In this document: positions 43,177-51,518 of the stretch, one piece after another
Position numbering within the stretch: position 1 is the first letter of the stretch
How the letters are laid out: each line of letters opens with the position of its first letter
Source: WVYX01 sp039592335
GTDB lineage: Bacteria; Gemmatimonadota; Gemmatimonadetes; Gemmatimonadales; GWC2-71-9
Direction: 5' to 3'
Length of the DNA stretch: 64,000 nucleotides
Assembly: GCA_039592335.1 (NCBI GenBank)
Contig: JBDHBX010000014.1
Coordinates: forward strand, 109,609 to 173,608
The notes under the pieces: model-generated
What the model was told of the DNA's origin: nothing
What the model saw: the letters and a program-made list of their open reading frames with translations, nothing else
The model's database searches: none
Position numbers and translations under genes: made by a program

Positions 43177-44256
43177 ATGACTGACAAGATAGGCATAGCA
43201 CTTATCGGGTCGCAGTTCATCTCCACGATCCACGCCGAGGCCCTGCAATCGGTTGCAGACGCGGAGCTCCTGGCGGTCATGTCGCCAACTGGCAGTCACG
43301 CAAGCGATCTTGCTGAGAAATACGACATACCCCACCACTTCACTGCTCTCGATCAGATGTTGGCCATGGACGACATAGATATGGTCGTCATAGGTGTACC
43401 CAACTTCCTGCATTGCGATATCACACTCGAGGCAGCGAAGGCCGGAAAGCATGTCGTGATCGAGAAGCCATTGTGCATGAACCTCGCTGAAGCCGACCGC
43501 ATGATTGAGGCCTGCAAAGACGCGAATGTCAAACTGATGTATGCCGAAGAACTGTGCTTCACTCCAAAATACGTACGACTCAAGGGGCTCTTGGATGAAG
43601 GTGCCCTGGGACAGCCCGTATTGCTGAAGCAATCTGAGAAACATGATGGGCCACATGCAGATCACTTCTGGGATGTGGAGCGATCCGGTGGTGGGGTAAC
43701 CATGGACATGGGATGCCACGCCGTTGAGTTCTTCCGCTGGCTGAACGGCAGAAACCCCATCACGTCCGTATACGCACAGATGAGCACGAGTGTCCATACG
43801 GCCAAGACAAGAGGTGACGACAATTCAATCATCGTTCTTGAATTCGAGAACGGCGTCATCGCGTTAGCCGAGGAGAGTTGGACTAAGCTGGGAGGCATGG
43901 ACGACCGGGCAGAGATTCATGGCTCGGAGGGAGTAGCTTATGCTGATGTTCTGCAAGGCAGCTCGATCCAGACCTACAGCACACGAGGAGTTGGTTACGC
44001 TGTTGAAAAGGCCGGTCTCACCGCTGGATGGAGCTTCACGATGTATGAGGAGATTTGGAATTATGGCTTTCCTCAGGAGTTCCAGCATTTCGTTCACTGC
44101 GTGAAACATGACATGCAGCCAAAGGTGACGGGTGAAGATGGAAGGGCGGTTCTGGAGGTAATCCTGGCGGCCTATGAATCAGCTGGTACGGGAAGAAAGG
44201 TAATGTTGCCCTTTGAGACTGATGTCGACAAGCCGTACAAGCTCTGGAAATCGTGA
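43177..44256 (+). CDS. Gfo/Idh/MocA-family sugar oxidoreductase
   Basis: 359 residues. Rossmann N-terminus I-G-I-A-L-I-G-S-Q-F-I-S (second Gly of the usual GxGxxG replaced), then D-M-V-V-I-G-V-P-N-F-L-H and the family E-K-P-L-C-M-N segment (E-K-P at about 107-109), with M-D-M-G-C-H-A-V-E-F-F-R-W in the substrate domain carrying the catalytic His. These enzymes use NAD(P) to oxidise or reduce sugars, inositols and 3-keto sugars. Codon use is more AT-rich than the flanking core genes. It starts 12 nt after the GMC relic, the typical neighbour in 3-keto-sugar pathways. Confidence 0.9.
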   Translation: MTDKIGIALIGSQFISTIHAEALQSVADAELLAVMSPTGSHASDLAEKYDIPHHFTALDQMLAMDDIDMVVIGVPNFLHCDITLEAAKAGKHVVIEKPLCMNLAEADRMIEACKDANVKLMYAEELCFTPKYVRLKGLLDEGALGQPVLLKQSEKHDGPHADHFWDVERSGGGVTMDMGCHAVEFFRWLNGRNPITSVYAQMSTSVHTAKTRGDDNSIIVLEFENGVIALAEESWTKLGGMDDRAEIHGSEGVAYADVLQGSSIQTYSTRGVGYAVEKAGLTAGWSFTMYEEIWNYGFPQEFQHFVHCVKHDMQPKVTGEDGRAVLEVILAAYESAGTGRKVMLPFETDVDKPYKLWKS

Positions 44257-44281
44257 TTGGCACGACATGACCTGAGGAGTT

Positions 44282-44479
44282 ATGCAACGACGAGAGGCCG
44301 TTGAGTTCACGGCAGCCATCATCGGCGGCACGATCTTTGGATCAAGAGTGTTCCTGTCAGGGCGCCCAGTCGCGAAGAATCGCGCTCAGTCGTTCTCGGC
44401 AGATGACGTCCGATTGCTAGACGACATAGGGGAGACAGTTCTTCCTGCATCCGATGTGTCGCCGGGAGCGAAAGTCTAA
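44282..44479 (+). pseudogene. Truncated gluconate 2-dehydrogenase subunit 3-like protein
   Basis: 65 residues starting MQRREAVEFTAAIIGG, a Tat-like R-R start, then F-S-A-D-D-V-R-L-L-D-D-I-G-E-T-V-L-P-A-S-D-V-S-P-G-A-K-V and stop. The D-I-G-E-T-V-L-P-A ... P-G-A-K string is the conserved beginning of the gluconate_2-dh3 family (normally about 180-230 residues), so about two thirds are missing. GAGGAG lies before the ATG. Its usual partner is the GMC subunit, which is also a relic here; the pair has decayed together. Confidence 0.75.
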
Positions 44480-44480
44480 A

Positions 44481-45200
44481 GTGAAAATCATCTACTGCAA
44501 GGATTATGAAAGCTTGAGCGTCCAGGCAGGGTCGCTCGTAATCTCCGAAATCGAGAGGAGAAGGAATCTCTTGTTGTGTGCTGCCACCGGCAACTCGCCG
44601 ATCGGCTTGTATAATGAGCTAGTGAGGAAGTCAGAAGCGGATAGAGAGCTCTTTGAAGAACTCAGGATAATGAAGTTGGATGAGTGGGGCGGTGTTCCCG
44701 ACAATGATCCGGGATCAGCTGAGTGTTACCTGAGAACACGGTTGGTGGATCCAATGGGAATATCGGCGGAACGGTACATATCGTTTGCCTCAACACCCTC
44801 CGTGCCCGCTGACGAATGCAGGAGAATCCGGTCGGAGCTAGATCAGCAGGGGCCAATTGATGTCTGCATACTGGGACTTGGTATCAACGGCCATATTGGA
44901 TTCAATGAGCCTGGACCATATCTGATACCCGATTGTCACGTGGCGCGCTTGTCAGAGGAGACACGTCGACATACCATGGTGCGGTCAATGGATAGGAGGC
45001 CTCACTTCGGATTAACTCTGGGAATGCAGGAGATATTGGCTTCCAGAAGAATCATTCTGTTAGTGGCCGGTGACGGGAAGAAGCAGGCAATTGCCAGGTT
45101 ACTGTCAGAAGAAGTGTCGACCACACTGCCGGCCTCATTCCTGTGGCTACATGACAGTGTCGACTGTCTGATTGATCAGCGTGTCACTCGCCCCTCGTGA
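44481..45200 (+). CDS. Glucosamine/galactosamine-6-phosphate deaminase-isomerase (NagB/AgaI-like)
   Basis: 239 residues from the GTG at 44481, one base after the preceding stop. Family strings: L-L-C-A-A-T-G-N-S-P-I-G-L-Y (phosphate loop), M-K-L-D-E-W-G-G (catalytic Asp region), and G-L-G-I-N-G-H-I-G-F-N-E-P-G (catalytic His). The I-N-G-H variant is closer to galactosamine-6-phosphate isomerases than to classical NagB (D-G-H). It would convert an amino-sugar phosphate to a keto-sugar phosphate plus ammonia in the cytosol. Shares the AT-rich composition of the preceding genes. Confidence 0.88.
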   Translation: MKIIYCKDYESLSVQAGSLVISEIERRRNLLLCAATGNSPIGLYNELVRKSEADRELFEELRIMKLDEWGGVPDNDPGSAECYLRTRLVDPMGISAERYISFASTPSVPADECRRIRSELDQQGPIDVCILGLGINGHIGFNEPGPYLIPDCHVARLSEETRRHTMVRSMDRRPHFGLTLGMQEILASRRIILLVAGDGKKQAIARLLSEEVSTTLPASFLWLHDSVDCLIDQRVTRPS

Positions 45201-45244
45201 GAATCGATCGCCACCGTGGACAAGCGTCGTAATCACCGGTGACT

Positions 45245-46198
45245 TCAACCATTAGCTGCCAAGAATGTCTCTACCTGGCCTAGTGTTGGAGAGTCCAGTA
45301 CCCCCTGCTCGCCAGTAACAAGCAGCGCGGCAACCGCGTTCCCAAAGCGGATCGCCTGGTCCGGCGGCCACTTCTGCTGCACGCCGTACAGGAAGCCGAC
45401 GTTGAAAGCATCGCCAGCTCCCACCGAGACATTGGCTTTCACCTTGAAGCCCGGTATGTCAACCTGAGCCTCACCCCATCGCATCGAGGCCCCATCTTCG
45501 CCCCGCTTGATCACAAGGTGTTGCACCCCGGCTTCCAGCAGGTGCGTCGCGGCAACTTCCCAGTCATCGACGCCCGTGAGCCTGGTTAGCTCGTAGCTGT
45601 TCGCGATGAGGTAATCGAGGGCAGGCAGCAGCGGCAGGATGTCGTCAGGGGTGACAGGATTGCCGATGGCGGGGCCAATATCCAGCGCGGTGACACCTCC
45701 GCACTGATGGGTCTTGGTCAACGCTTGAGCGAATCCACCGGCGCGCATCTTGGGCATGAGGGAAAAACTCGAGGCCAGCAGGACGTCAGCTCCGGCGAAG
45801 AGCGTTTCTGGCATGGCCTCGAACCGAATCTGGGTCGTTGAACCAGGATGATGGAAAACAACCTGGTTGGCCGCATCCATCATGAGAATGACAGATGTGG
45901 AGGTGGCATGCGTATCGCTACGAGTTAGACCATCCAGATTGATCCCACGGGCCCGAAGCCAATCCACCAACGCATCGCCCAACTTGTCCTGCCCTACGGA
46001 GCTACACAGGGCAGTTGGCACGCCCAGTCCGGCCAGAACGTACGCGCTGTTGCCACCATTGCCCCCCATTAGCAACCGTGCAGGGGTATCTGTAAAGACC
46101 ACGTTACCAGCTGTAAAGCCGTCGGCGCCTGGATTGGCCAGTGACGCCTGGCTCAGGATGAGCAGGTCGGCCGTGGTAGTCCCAATGATGACAAACAT
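45245..46198 (-). CDS. PfkB-family carbohydrate kinase
   Basis: 317 residues with ribokinase-fold features: N-terminal G-G-N-G-G-N-S-A-Y-V-L-A-G-L-G (substrate site) and C-terminal V-G-A-G-D-A-F-N-V-G-F-L with the catalytic Asp (about residue 260) and anion hole. It phosphorylates a sugar or nucleoside with ATP. It converges with the NagB-like gene (44 nt between the stops), so a shared amino-sugar or keto-sugar route is plausible but not shown. Confidence 0.92.
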   Translation of the reverse strand: MFVIIGTTTADLLILSQASLANPGADGFTAGNVVFTDTPARLLMGGNGGNSAYVLAGLGVPTALCSSVGQDKLGDALVDWLRARGINLDGLTRSDTHATSTSVILMMDAANQVVFHHPGSTTQIRFEAMPETLFAGADVLLASSFSLMPKMRAGGFAQALTKTHQCGGVTALDIGPAIGNPVTPDDILPLLPALDYLIANSYELTRLTGVDDWEVAATHLLEAGVQHLVIKRGEDGASMRWGEAQVDIPGFKVKANVSVGAGDAFNVGFLYGVQQKWPPDQAIRFGNAVAALLVTGEQGVLDSPTLGQVETFLAANG

Positions 46199-46277
46199 GG
46201 CGTCAACTGGTCCATTGCCAAGGCCGCTTGAGCCCGACGCGAGCCGGTCTCCTCATTGAAGCGCCCTCCGTCCCTCT

Positions 46278-47627
46278 CTAGCTCTTGACGGTCCCGGAAG
46301 CCTGGTCCCAGCGAACGGTGGCCTGGCGGAAGAACGACTCATTTGCCATGTGACAGGCGATCGCCGCATGGTTGCCAAACACGGCGTCCTGCACGACCGG
46401 TTCGCGAGTCTGCACGGCTTGAAAGAAGCCCCACACGTGCGCGGTGTCGTCATCCCAGTGTTGTCCGTGATACGTAGTAGAGGCGTCGACCGGCTCCTTG
46501 CCGGGTTCGGGATCGTGTTCGGCATGCCACATCTCGAAGTACTCCTCGCGCAGCTCCCTGGGAAACCCGTATGCGTAATAACTCGGTGATCGGTCCTCTC
46601 CCGACTGCGGCAAGTGGGCGAGCGTTCGGCTGGTCGCCTCCAGTATTCCGTTCGGTCCCATGAAGCGGGCGACCTCCGTTGTCTCCGTACCGAGGCCGAG
46701 ACGAACGAAGACGGGCACGCCGTGATAGTCGAACAGCACAGCGTGCAGATCGGGCATGTTGCGGCCGTCCTTCCAGCGAACGATGCCGCCAAGCGACTGC
46801 GCCGACCGCGGAGGCTCATTCCATCCCAGCGTGTAGAGCATGCCGGAGATGAGATGCACCATCAGGTCACCCGCGACTCCCGTGCCGTATTCCTTCCAGC
46901 AGCGCCAGCGCGCGAAGTGGAGCGGATCGAAGGGGATCTTGGGAGCAGACCCCAGCCAAGCTTCCCAATCCATGGTTTGCGGTGAGAGGTCGGGAGGCGG
47001 CGGGTACTGCCACGCTCCCGTGGGCGTATTGCGACCGAGCGACAGTTCGACCATCGACACCTCGCCGATTGCACCGTCCCGGTACAACTGATTGGCCTTG
47101 GCGCACAGAGCAGAACTGACGCGCTGCGAGCCGACCTGCACGATCCGACCATGCCTTCTCGCGGCTGCGACCATGGCCATACCGTCGGACGTGGTATGGG
47201 ACATCGGCTTTTCACAGTACACGTCCTTGCCCGCGCTCACGGCGTCCACGACGATCTGGCGGTGATGGTGGTCAGGCACCGCAACGATGACGCAGTCGAT
47301 GTCCGTGCGGTCGAGCAGGTCCTGATAGCGGCGGGTTGTCGGAAGGCCCGAGTCTCTGGCGATCTCCTTGGCGAGCGTATGTCTGCCGTCGTACAGGTCT
47401 GCCGCTGCGACGCACTCACCACCGAGTGCGAGCGCGGTGGCGAGCAGACCCGACCCCTGCATGCCGACGCCAATTATTCCGAACCGGACGCCGTCACTCG
47501 CCGGGACACGGCCCCTGGCCGCCTCGGCCGGATGCGGACCGAGGAGTACCGACTCGGCCGCGAAGACTCCTCCTGCGGCCGCGACACCCCTTTGCAGGAA
47601 AGCGCGGCGGGAAAGCTGATTCTTCAT
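46278..47627 (-). CDS. Tat-exported Gfo/Idh/MocA-family oxidoreductase
   Basis: 449 residues. A Tat signal (S-R-R-A-F-L-Q-R-G-V-A-A-A-G-G, cleavage near A-E-A-A) precedes a Rossmann domain with I-I-G-V-G-M-Q-G-S-G-L and the family C-E-K-P-M-S-H segment (E-K-P). The large C-terminal domain has G-T-G-V-A-G-D-L-M-V-H and a final G-N-H-A-A-I-A-C-H. Exported family members hold tightly bound NAD(P) and act on glycans, for example glycoside hydrolases of the GH109 type. Its gene lies with the PfkB kinase on the same strand, 79 nt apart. Confidence 0.92.
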   Translation of the reverse strand: MKNQLSRRAFLQRGVAAAGGVFAAESVLLGPHPAEAARGRVPASDGVRFGIIGVGMQGSGLLATALALGGECVAAADLYDGRHTLAKEIARDSGLPTTRRYQDLLDRTDIDCVIVAVPDHHHRQIVVDAVSAGKDVYCEKPMSHTTSDGMAMVAAARRHGRIVQVGSQRVSSALCAKANQLYRDGAIGEVSMVELSLGRNTPTGAWQYPPPPDLSPQTMDWEAWLGSAPKIPFDPLHFARWRCWKEYGTGVAGDLMVHLISGMLYTLGWNEPPRSAQSLGGIVRWKDGRNMPDLHAVLFDYHGVPVFVRLGLGTETTEVARFMGPNGILEATSRTLAHLPQSGEDRSPSYYAYGFPRELREEYFEMWHAEHDPEPGKEPVDASTTYHGQHWDDDTAHVWGFFQAVQTREPVVQDAVFGNHAAIACHMANESFFRQATVRWDQASGTVKS

Positions 47628-47760
47628 GGCAAGAACCTCAATCCTGGGTGATCGTCACCTTCTAGGACCAGACTCCTGGAATTGCCATCGCCCGCGAGGG
47701 TTCGTCCCTCGGCATCCAGCACCAGCTGCCTCAGGTCGAGCCGCTATGTTTCCACGCGTG

Positions 47761-48741
47761 TCATCGCGTCTGCTTCCCAAGGAATGCACGGTTGACCATC
47801 GTGGCGATTTGGATGTCCTGAATCGCAACGCCCGTCAGATCGGCGACGGTGATCTGGTGGTCATCCGCTCTTCCCGATGTCGGATTCTCTATCACGGCGC
47901 CAAGCTCGCGAATGGCGCCTTCGTCCACCAGGCGATGTTGCACGGCATGGAAACATTCGCCGTAGTCGACGCACTGGGCGATGCTGTCGGCAACCACGAC
48001 ATCAGCCTTGCCCAACAGCGCTCCTTCCAGTTCCTGTTTCCCGTGATCGTCCGAGCCCACAGCCGTGATATGCGTGCCCTGTCGCACCTGGTCGGCCCGA
48101 ATCAGGGGAGCCCTGGCTGACGTCGTCGTGACGATGAGTTCGCACTGGGACGTCAGAGAATCGATATCGGGTGCTTCTTGAAACTCCAGGTCCCATGCAC
48201 GGAAGTCCGGCCTCACTTCAAGCCTCTCGACTAGCGCACGGACGTTAGTGCTGTTTCTTCCCCAGATGATGCAACTCCGGCAGTCCACAATGTGTCGCAA
48301 CAACTCCAGTTGCAGTGCTGCCTGAACGCCCGTACCCACAATGCCGATGTGATTGACGGTTGACGGCGCGAGGTGCCTCGCCGCTACGGCGCCGGCCGCT
48401 GCCGTCCGGATGTCGGTGAGCCAGCCCTCGTCCAACAGCACCAGCTCCAACGCACCGGTCTTCTGACTGAAGACGAGAATCACTCCGTTGCCGACCGGCA
48501 GACGCAGCGCCACGTTGTTCGGGAACGCCGAGGCCATCTTCATGACGTAGAACTCACCACCGGTGACGAATCCGTACTTGATGTGCACATCGCCCGGCGG
48601 ATCGTCGAAGTGCAGGAATCCCACGGGCGGTACCTGCACTTGGCCCTGCGAATAGAGGACGAAGCCGGCTTCGATATCCTCGATCAACTGCGGGATATCA
48701 ACCAGCTCCTTGATCTCATCCAGCGACAAGACAGTGGTCAC
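47761..48741 (-). CDS. Ornithine cyclodeaminase/mu-crystallin family protein
   Basis: 326 residues. NAD-binding motif G-I-V-G-T-G-V-Q-A (about 134-142), preceded by the substrate-domain strings Y-V-M-K-M-A-S and D-I-R-T-A-A-A-G-A-V-A-A, and followed by I-V-T-T-T-S-A and V-A-D-S-I-A-Q-C. The family covers ornithine cyclodeaminase, alanine dehydrogenase and ketimine reductases. The K-M-A-S residue set suits an amino or imino acid substrate, but I cannot choose among these. On the same strand as the Tat-exported oxidoreductase gene, 133 nt before it. Confidence 0.9.
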   Translation of the reverse strand: MTTVLSLDEIKELVDIPQLIEDIEAGFVLYSQGQVQVPPVGFLHFDDPPGDVHIKYGFVTGGEFYVMKMASAFPNNVALRLPVGNGVILVFSQKTGALELVLLDEGWLTDIRTAAAGAVAARHLAPSTVNHIGIVGTGVQAALQLELLRHIVDCRSCIIWGRNSTNVRALVERLEVRPDFRAWDLEFQEAPDIDSLTSQCELIVTTTSARAPLIRADQVRQGTHITAVGSDDHGKQELEGALLGKADVVVADSIAQCVDYGECFHAVQHRLVDEGAIRELGAVIENPTSGRADDHQITVADLTGVAIQDIQIATMVNRAFLGKQTR

Positions 48742-48777
48742 TCGTGCCTCTCCGTGGAGCAGAAAGCGTCCATTCTG

Positions 48778-48963
48778 TCAGCCCGCTGGCCTTCGGCCCG
48801 CGGGACGTTGCTCCCGGGTGGCATGCCGAAACAGCCAGGCCGATCCGACAAACAGCGCGACGACGAACCCGTTCAGGGTCAAGATCTCAGCCACGGAGCT
48901 GACCTCGGCCTGGTGCTTCCCGAGGATCAGCGCGATCATCAGCGCGAGGATGCGCTCCGGCAC
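48778..48963 (-). pseudogene. C-terminal relic of a small membrane protein, paralogous to the one at 56.5 kb
   Basis: 61 residues, two hydrophobic stretches: I-L-A-L-M-I-A-L-I-L-G and L-N-G-F-V-V-A-L-F-V-G-S-A-W-L-F. The second closely matches V-N-A-F-F-V-V-L-F-V-G-S-A-L-L-F near the end of the intact membrane protein at 56519-57133. The rest of that protein (about 150 residues) is missing. A GTG at 48963 could start translation, 5 nt after the stop of the sigma-54 regulator, but a relic is the simpler reading. Confidence 0.6.
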
Positions 48964-48968
48964 GCACC

Positions 48969-50969
48969 TCAAGCGGGCCGCTCGATCCCCAGTTTCTTCA
49001 TGCGCGACTGCAGGGTGGACCGCTTGAGACCGAGCCGCTCGGCGGCGCCATCCAGCCCGCCGACCTTCCAGTTGCAGCGTTCGAGAGCCGCCACGATGTG
49101 TGCGCGTTCGGCGTCCGCGAGTCTCATGCCGTGGTCTTTCGCTCTCGTTGCGGTCGCGCTCTCCCTGCCGCGCGTCCAAGGCAAGAACGCGCCAAGCTCG
49201 AGACTATACCCCCGCGAGGTGATCATGGCGCGCTCCACCACGTTTTGGAGCTCGCGCACGTTGCCCGGCCAGTCGTAAGCGCTCAACGCCCGCATCGTGC
49301 GAGGTGGAATGGTACTTATGGTCTTGCCCAATCGGGTTCGCAAGACCGTCACAAAGTACCAGACGAGCAGCGGAATGTCGTCGCGCCGCTCGCGCAGCGG
49401 TGGAACGTGGATGGGAAAGACCCCGAGACGGTAGTACAGATCGTCTCGGAACTCGCCTCGATCGACCATCGTCCATAGATCTCGGTTCGTGGCCGCAATG
49501 ACGCGTACATCCACTGCTCTGGTCTCGGACGATCCTAACCTCTCGAACTGGCCGTCCTGGAGGATTCGTAGGAGCTTCACTTGCACCGCGGCCTCGAGGT
49601 CCCCTATCTCGTCGAGCAGGATCGTCCCCCCGTCGGCTACTTCGAAGCGGCCGATCTTTCGACTCGCGGCTCCCGTGAATGCACCCTTTTCGTGTCCGAA
49701 CAGCTCACTCTCTATCAGCGAACTCGGAAGCGCCGCACAGTTGACCGTGACAAGCGTCTGATCCGAGCGCCGACTCTGTGCATGAATCGCCCGCGCCACG
49801 AGCTCCTTGCCGACCCCAGTCTCACCGAGCAGCAGCACCGTCGAGTCGGTAGCCGCAACCTGCTCCACCTGAAACAGGACTTCCCTGAGCGCAGGACTCT
49901 TACCGACCATCTCATAACCAGCGAACGACGCCGCAACTTCTTGCTTGAGCGCGATGTTCTCCGCCTCGAGGTGCTCTTTGAGTTGCCGGATCTCGTCGTA
50001 GGCTTTCCGTAACTCGAGGTCTTGTCGCTGACGCTCGATGGCACTTCCGAAGATCCGCGAGAGGAGATGAAGGCGCCCAACCGCAGTAGGATTCCACGGA
50101 CGGGGATTCGTGCAGCTGATGAAGGCGAGGCACCCAACGACGTCGTCACCGACGACCACGGGGATCCCGGCGAAGCACTGCATGTCCAGCGCCTCGAGTA
50201 GCTGGATGTCTGCCTCGGAGGCGGGTGGCAGACCTTTGGACCTCGACCACAGGAGCTCCTGCCCGGTGACGAACGGCGTGAGGAACCAAGGGTAGTCCGC
50301 GGCGGCGTACGACGCCGCTACGCCATCGAGGGGGTCGCGATTCCACACGTGCGTGATGTGGACCTCCGTCCCGTCCAGCGACAGGTGACCGTACGTGCAG
50401 CGGTCCAGCTCGAGACAAGTGCCAACCTGCTCCAGAGCAGCGGCGATGGTGGCGTCCATCTGATCGGAAGGGACATTCACGAAGCTGGCGGAGATGTCGG
50501 ACAGCAGGGATTCGAAGTGTGCCTGCTGCTGCAGCTCATGCTCCGTCCGCCTGCGCTCCGTGACATCCATCGCAATGCCACCCACTCTGCGCTCTCCCGC
50601 CCGACCCACCACGGCGAACTTGGTATCGCGAAACCAGCGAGTCTCCCCCCGTACGTCGACGCTCACCTCCACCTCGAGAAGGTCCGCTTTGCCGGACAAG
50701 ACGGCCGTGTCGGCATCATCCATCCGCTGACCCATCTCCGGACTCATGAAGTCACGACTGGTCGTCCCGCAGAACTCATCAATGGAAAGCCCGAACCCGT
50801 CCAACAACGGCTGGTTCGCATATATGTGCCGCAGGTCTTCGTCCTTCATGTAGGCGAGTGCCGGACTGTGGTCCATGAAGCTGCGAAACTGCTCCTGGCT
50901 CGCCGCCAGGAGAGTACTCAACTCGCGGGCTTTCGCCCCGTCGATCTGGTCGTGTCGGGAGTCTGCCAT
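48969..50969 (-). CDS. Sigma-54-dependent activator with PAS, GAF, AAA+ and Fis-type HTH
   Basis: 666 residues. PAS domain about 28-140 (D-H-S-P-A-L-A-Y-M-K-D, M-D-V-T-E-R-R), GAF domain about 160-315, a short coiled coil, AAA+ domain about 355-590 with Walker A G-E-T-G-V-G-K-E, the sigma-54 contact loop G-A-F-T-G-A and Walker B L-L-D-E-I-G, and a C-terminal Fis-like HTH (A-A-E-R-L-G-L-K-R-S-T-L-Q-S-R-M). It has no response-regulator receiver, so the PAS/GAF part senses the signal directly. It is divergent from the STAS-like gene, whose upstream region holds a near-consensus -24/-12 promoter. Confidence 0.95.
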   Translation of the reverse strand: MADSRHDQIDGAKARELSTLLAASQEQFRSFMDHSPALAYMKDEDLRHIYANQPLLDGFGLSIDEFCGTTSRDFMSPEMGQRMDDADTAVLSGKADLLEVEVSVDVRGETRWFRDTKFAVVGRAGERRVGGIAMDVTERRRTEHELQQQAHFESLLSDISASFVNVPSDQMDATIAAALEQVGTCLELDRCTYGHLSLDGTEVHITHVWNRDPLDGVAASYAAADYPWFLTPFVTGQELLWSRSKGLPPASEADIQLLEALDMQCFAGIPVVVGDDVVGCLAFISCTNPRPWNPTAVGRLHLLSRIFGSAIERQRQDLELRKAYDEIRQLKEHLEAENIALKQEVAASFAGYEMVGKSPALREVLFQVEQVAATDSTVLLLGETGVGKELVARAIHAQSRRSDQTLVTVNCAALPSSLIESELFGHEKGAFTGAASRKIGRFEVADGGTILLDEIGDLEAAVQVKLLRILQDGQFERLGSSETRAVDVRVIAATNRDLWTMVDRGEFRDDLYYRLGVFPIHVPPLRERRDDIPLLVWYFVTVLRTRLGKTISTIPPRTMRALSAYDWPGNVRELQNVVERAMITSRGYSLELGAFLPWTRGRESATATRAKDHGMRLADAERAHIVAALERCNWKVGGLDGAAERLGLKRSTLQSRMKKLGIERPA

Positions 50970-51011
50970 GATCCGGCCCTGCCGCTCGGGCTGCGAGCGT
51001 ATCCCCGGGGT

Positions 51012-51062
51012 GCCGAAATGTCAACACGGAACGCCGAAATATGGGCTCCAAACGCCGACAGA
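51012..51062. repeat. Three GCCGA repeats at exact 21-bp spacing, candidate activator sites
   Basis: GCCGAAAT starts at 51012 and 51033, and GCCGACAG at 51054: two steps of exactly 21 bp, two helical turns, so all three face the same side of the DNA. The second and third are both preceded by AAC. They lie 43-93 bp upstream of the sigma-54 activator start and about 110-160 bp upstream of the -24/-12 promoter on the other side, the normal place for enhancer sites. Confidence 0.5.
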
Positions 51063-51072
51063 GCGGCGCACG

Positions 51073-51089
51073 CTGCATGACATATGCAG
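51073..51089. promoter_or_regulatory. 17-bp dyad, candidate enhancer-binding site
   Basis: CTGCAT (51073-51078) and ATGCAG (51084-51089) form a perfect inverted repeat around GACAT. The size and symmetry fit a dimer of a Fis-type HTH such as that of the adjacent activator. It is about 80-100 bp upstream of the predicted -24/-12 promoter. Confidence 0.45.
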
Positions 51090-51169
51090 GTCCCGGCGAG
51101 CTGCCCGTTGGACCTCAACTCGCCGCGGTGCAATCAGTTGGCCGTCGCGGGCCCAATCTCCCCAGCTGG

Positions 51170-51185
51170 CGGCACCAGCCTTGCA
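51170..51185 (+). promoter_or_regulatory. Predicted sigma-54 (-24/-12) promoter
   Basis: CGGCACCAGCCTTGCA matches the TGGCAC-N5-TTGCA consensus at every fixed base except the first. GG at 51171-51172 and GC at 51183-51184 are separated by the required 10 bp. Transcription would begin near 51196, only about 7 nt before the STAS-like ATG at 51203, so either the leader is very short or the message mainly serves the downstream MBL gene. Confidence 0.65.
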
Positions 51186-51202
51186 ATCTGCCTTGGACCA
51201 CG

Positions 51203-51454
51203 ATGCTGCGGATCGAGATCGCAGACGACGGCCCAACCCCCGTCGTGCGTGTGGCCGGCCGGCTCTCTGGAGACGCGGTCGACGAGGTCGGGCGGGCATC
51301 CGATCGAATCGGCGGTCCTTTCGTGCTCGACCTGTCCGAGGTGGTGTCCGCCGATGATGCGGGGATCAGCCTGCTTCGCGCGCTCCGCACCGGCGGTGCG
51401 GAGTTGTGGGGGCTTTCGCCGTACCTCAGGGTCCTGCTGGAGGACGAGCAATAG
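51203..51454 (+). CDS. Small STAS-like protein
   Basis: 83 residues from the ATG at 51203: strands V-V-R-V-A-G-R-L-S-G-D-A, F-V-L-D-L-S-E-V-V-S-A-D-D-A-G-I-S-L-L-R-A-L. The D-L-S-x-V-x-x-A-D-x-x-G pattern is that of STAS/anti-sigma-factor-antagonist domains, with Asp where the phosphorylatable Ser/Thr often lies. It is slightly short and has no clear ribosome site, so translation may be leaderless from the sigma-54 transcript. The next gene starts 64 nt downstream. Confidence 0.7.
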   Translation: MLRIEIADDGPTPVVRVAGRLSGDAVDEVGRASDRIGGPFVLDLSEVVSADDAGISLLRALRTGGAELWGLSPYLRVLLEDEQ

Positions 51455-51518
51455 CGATGATTCATAGAGGGCACGCCACGCGGGTTGCCCGACCGGACTA
51501 CTAGCTGTGGAGGATGCA

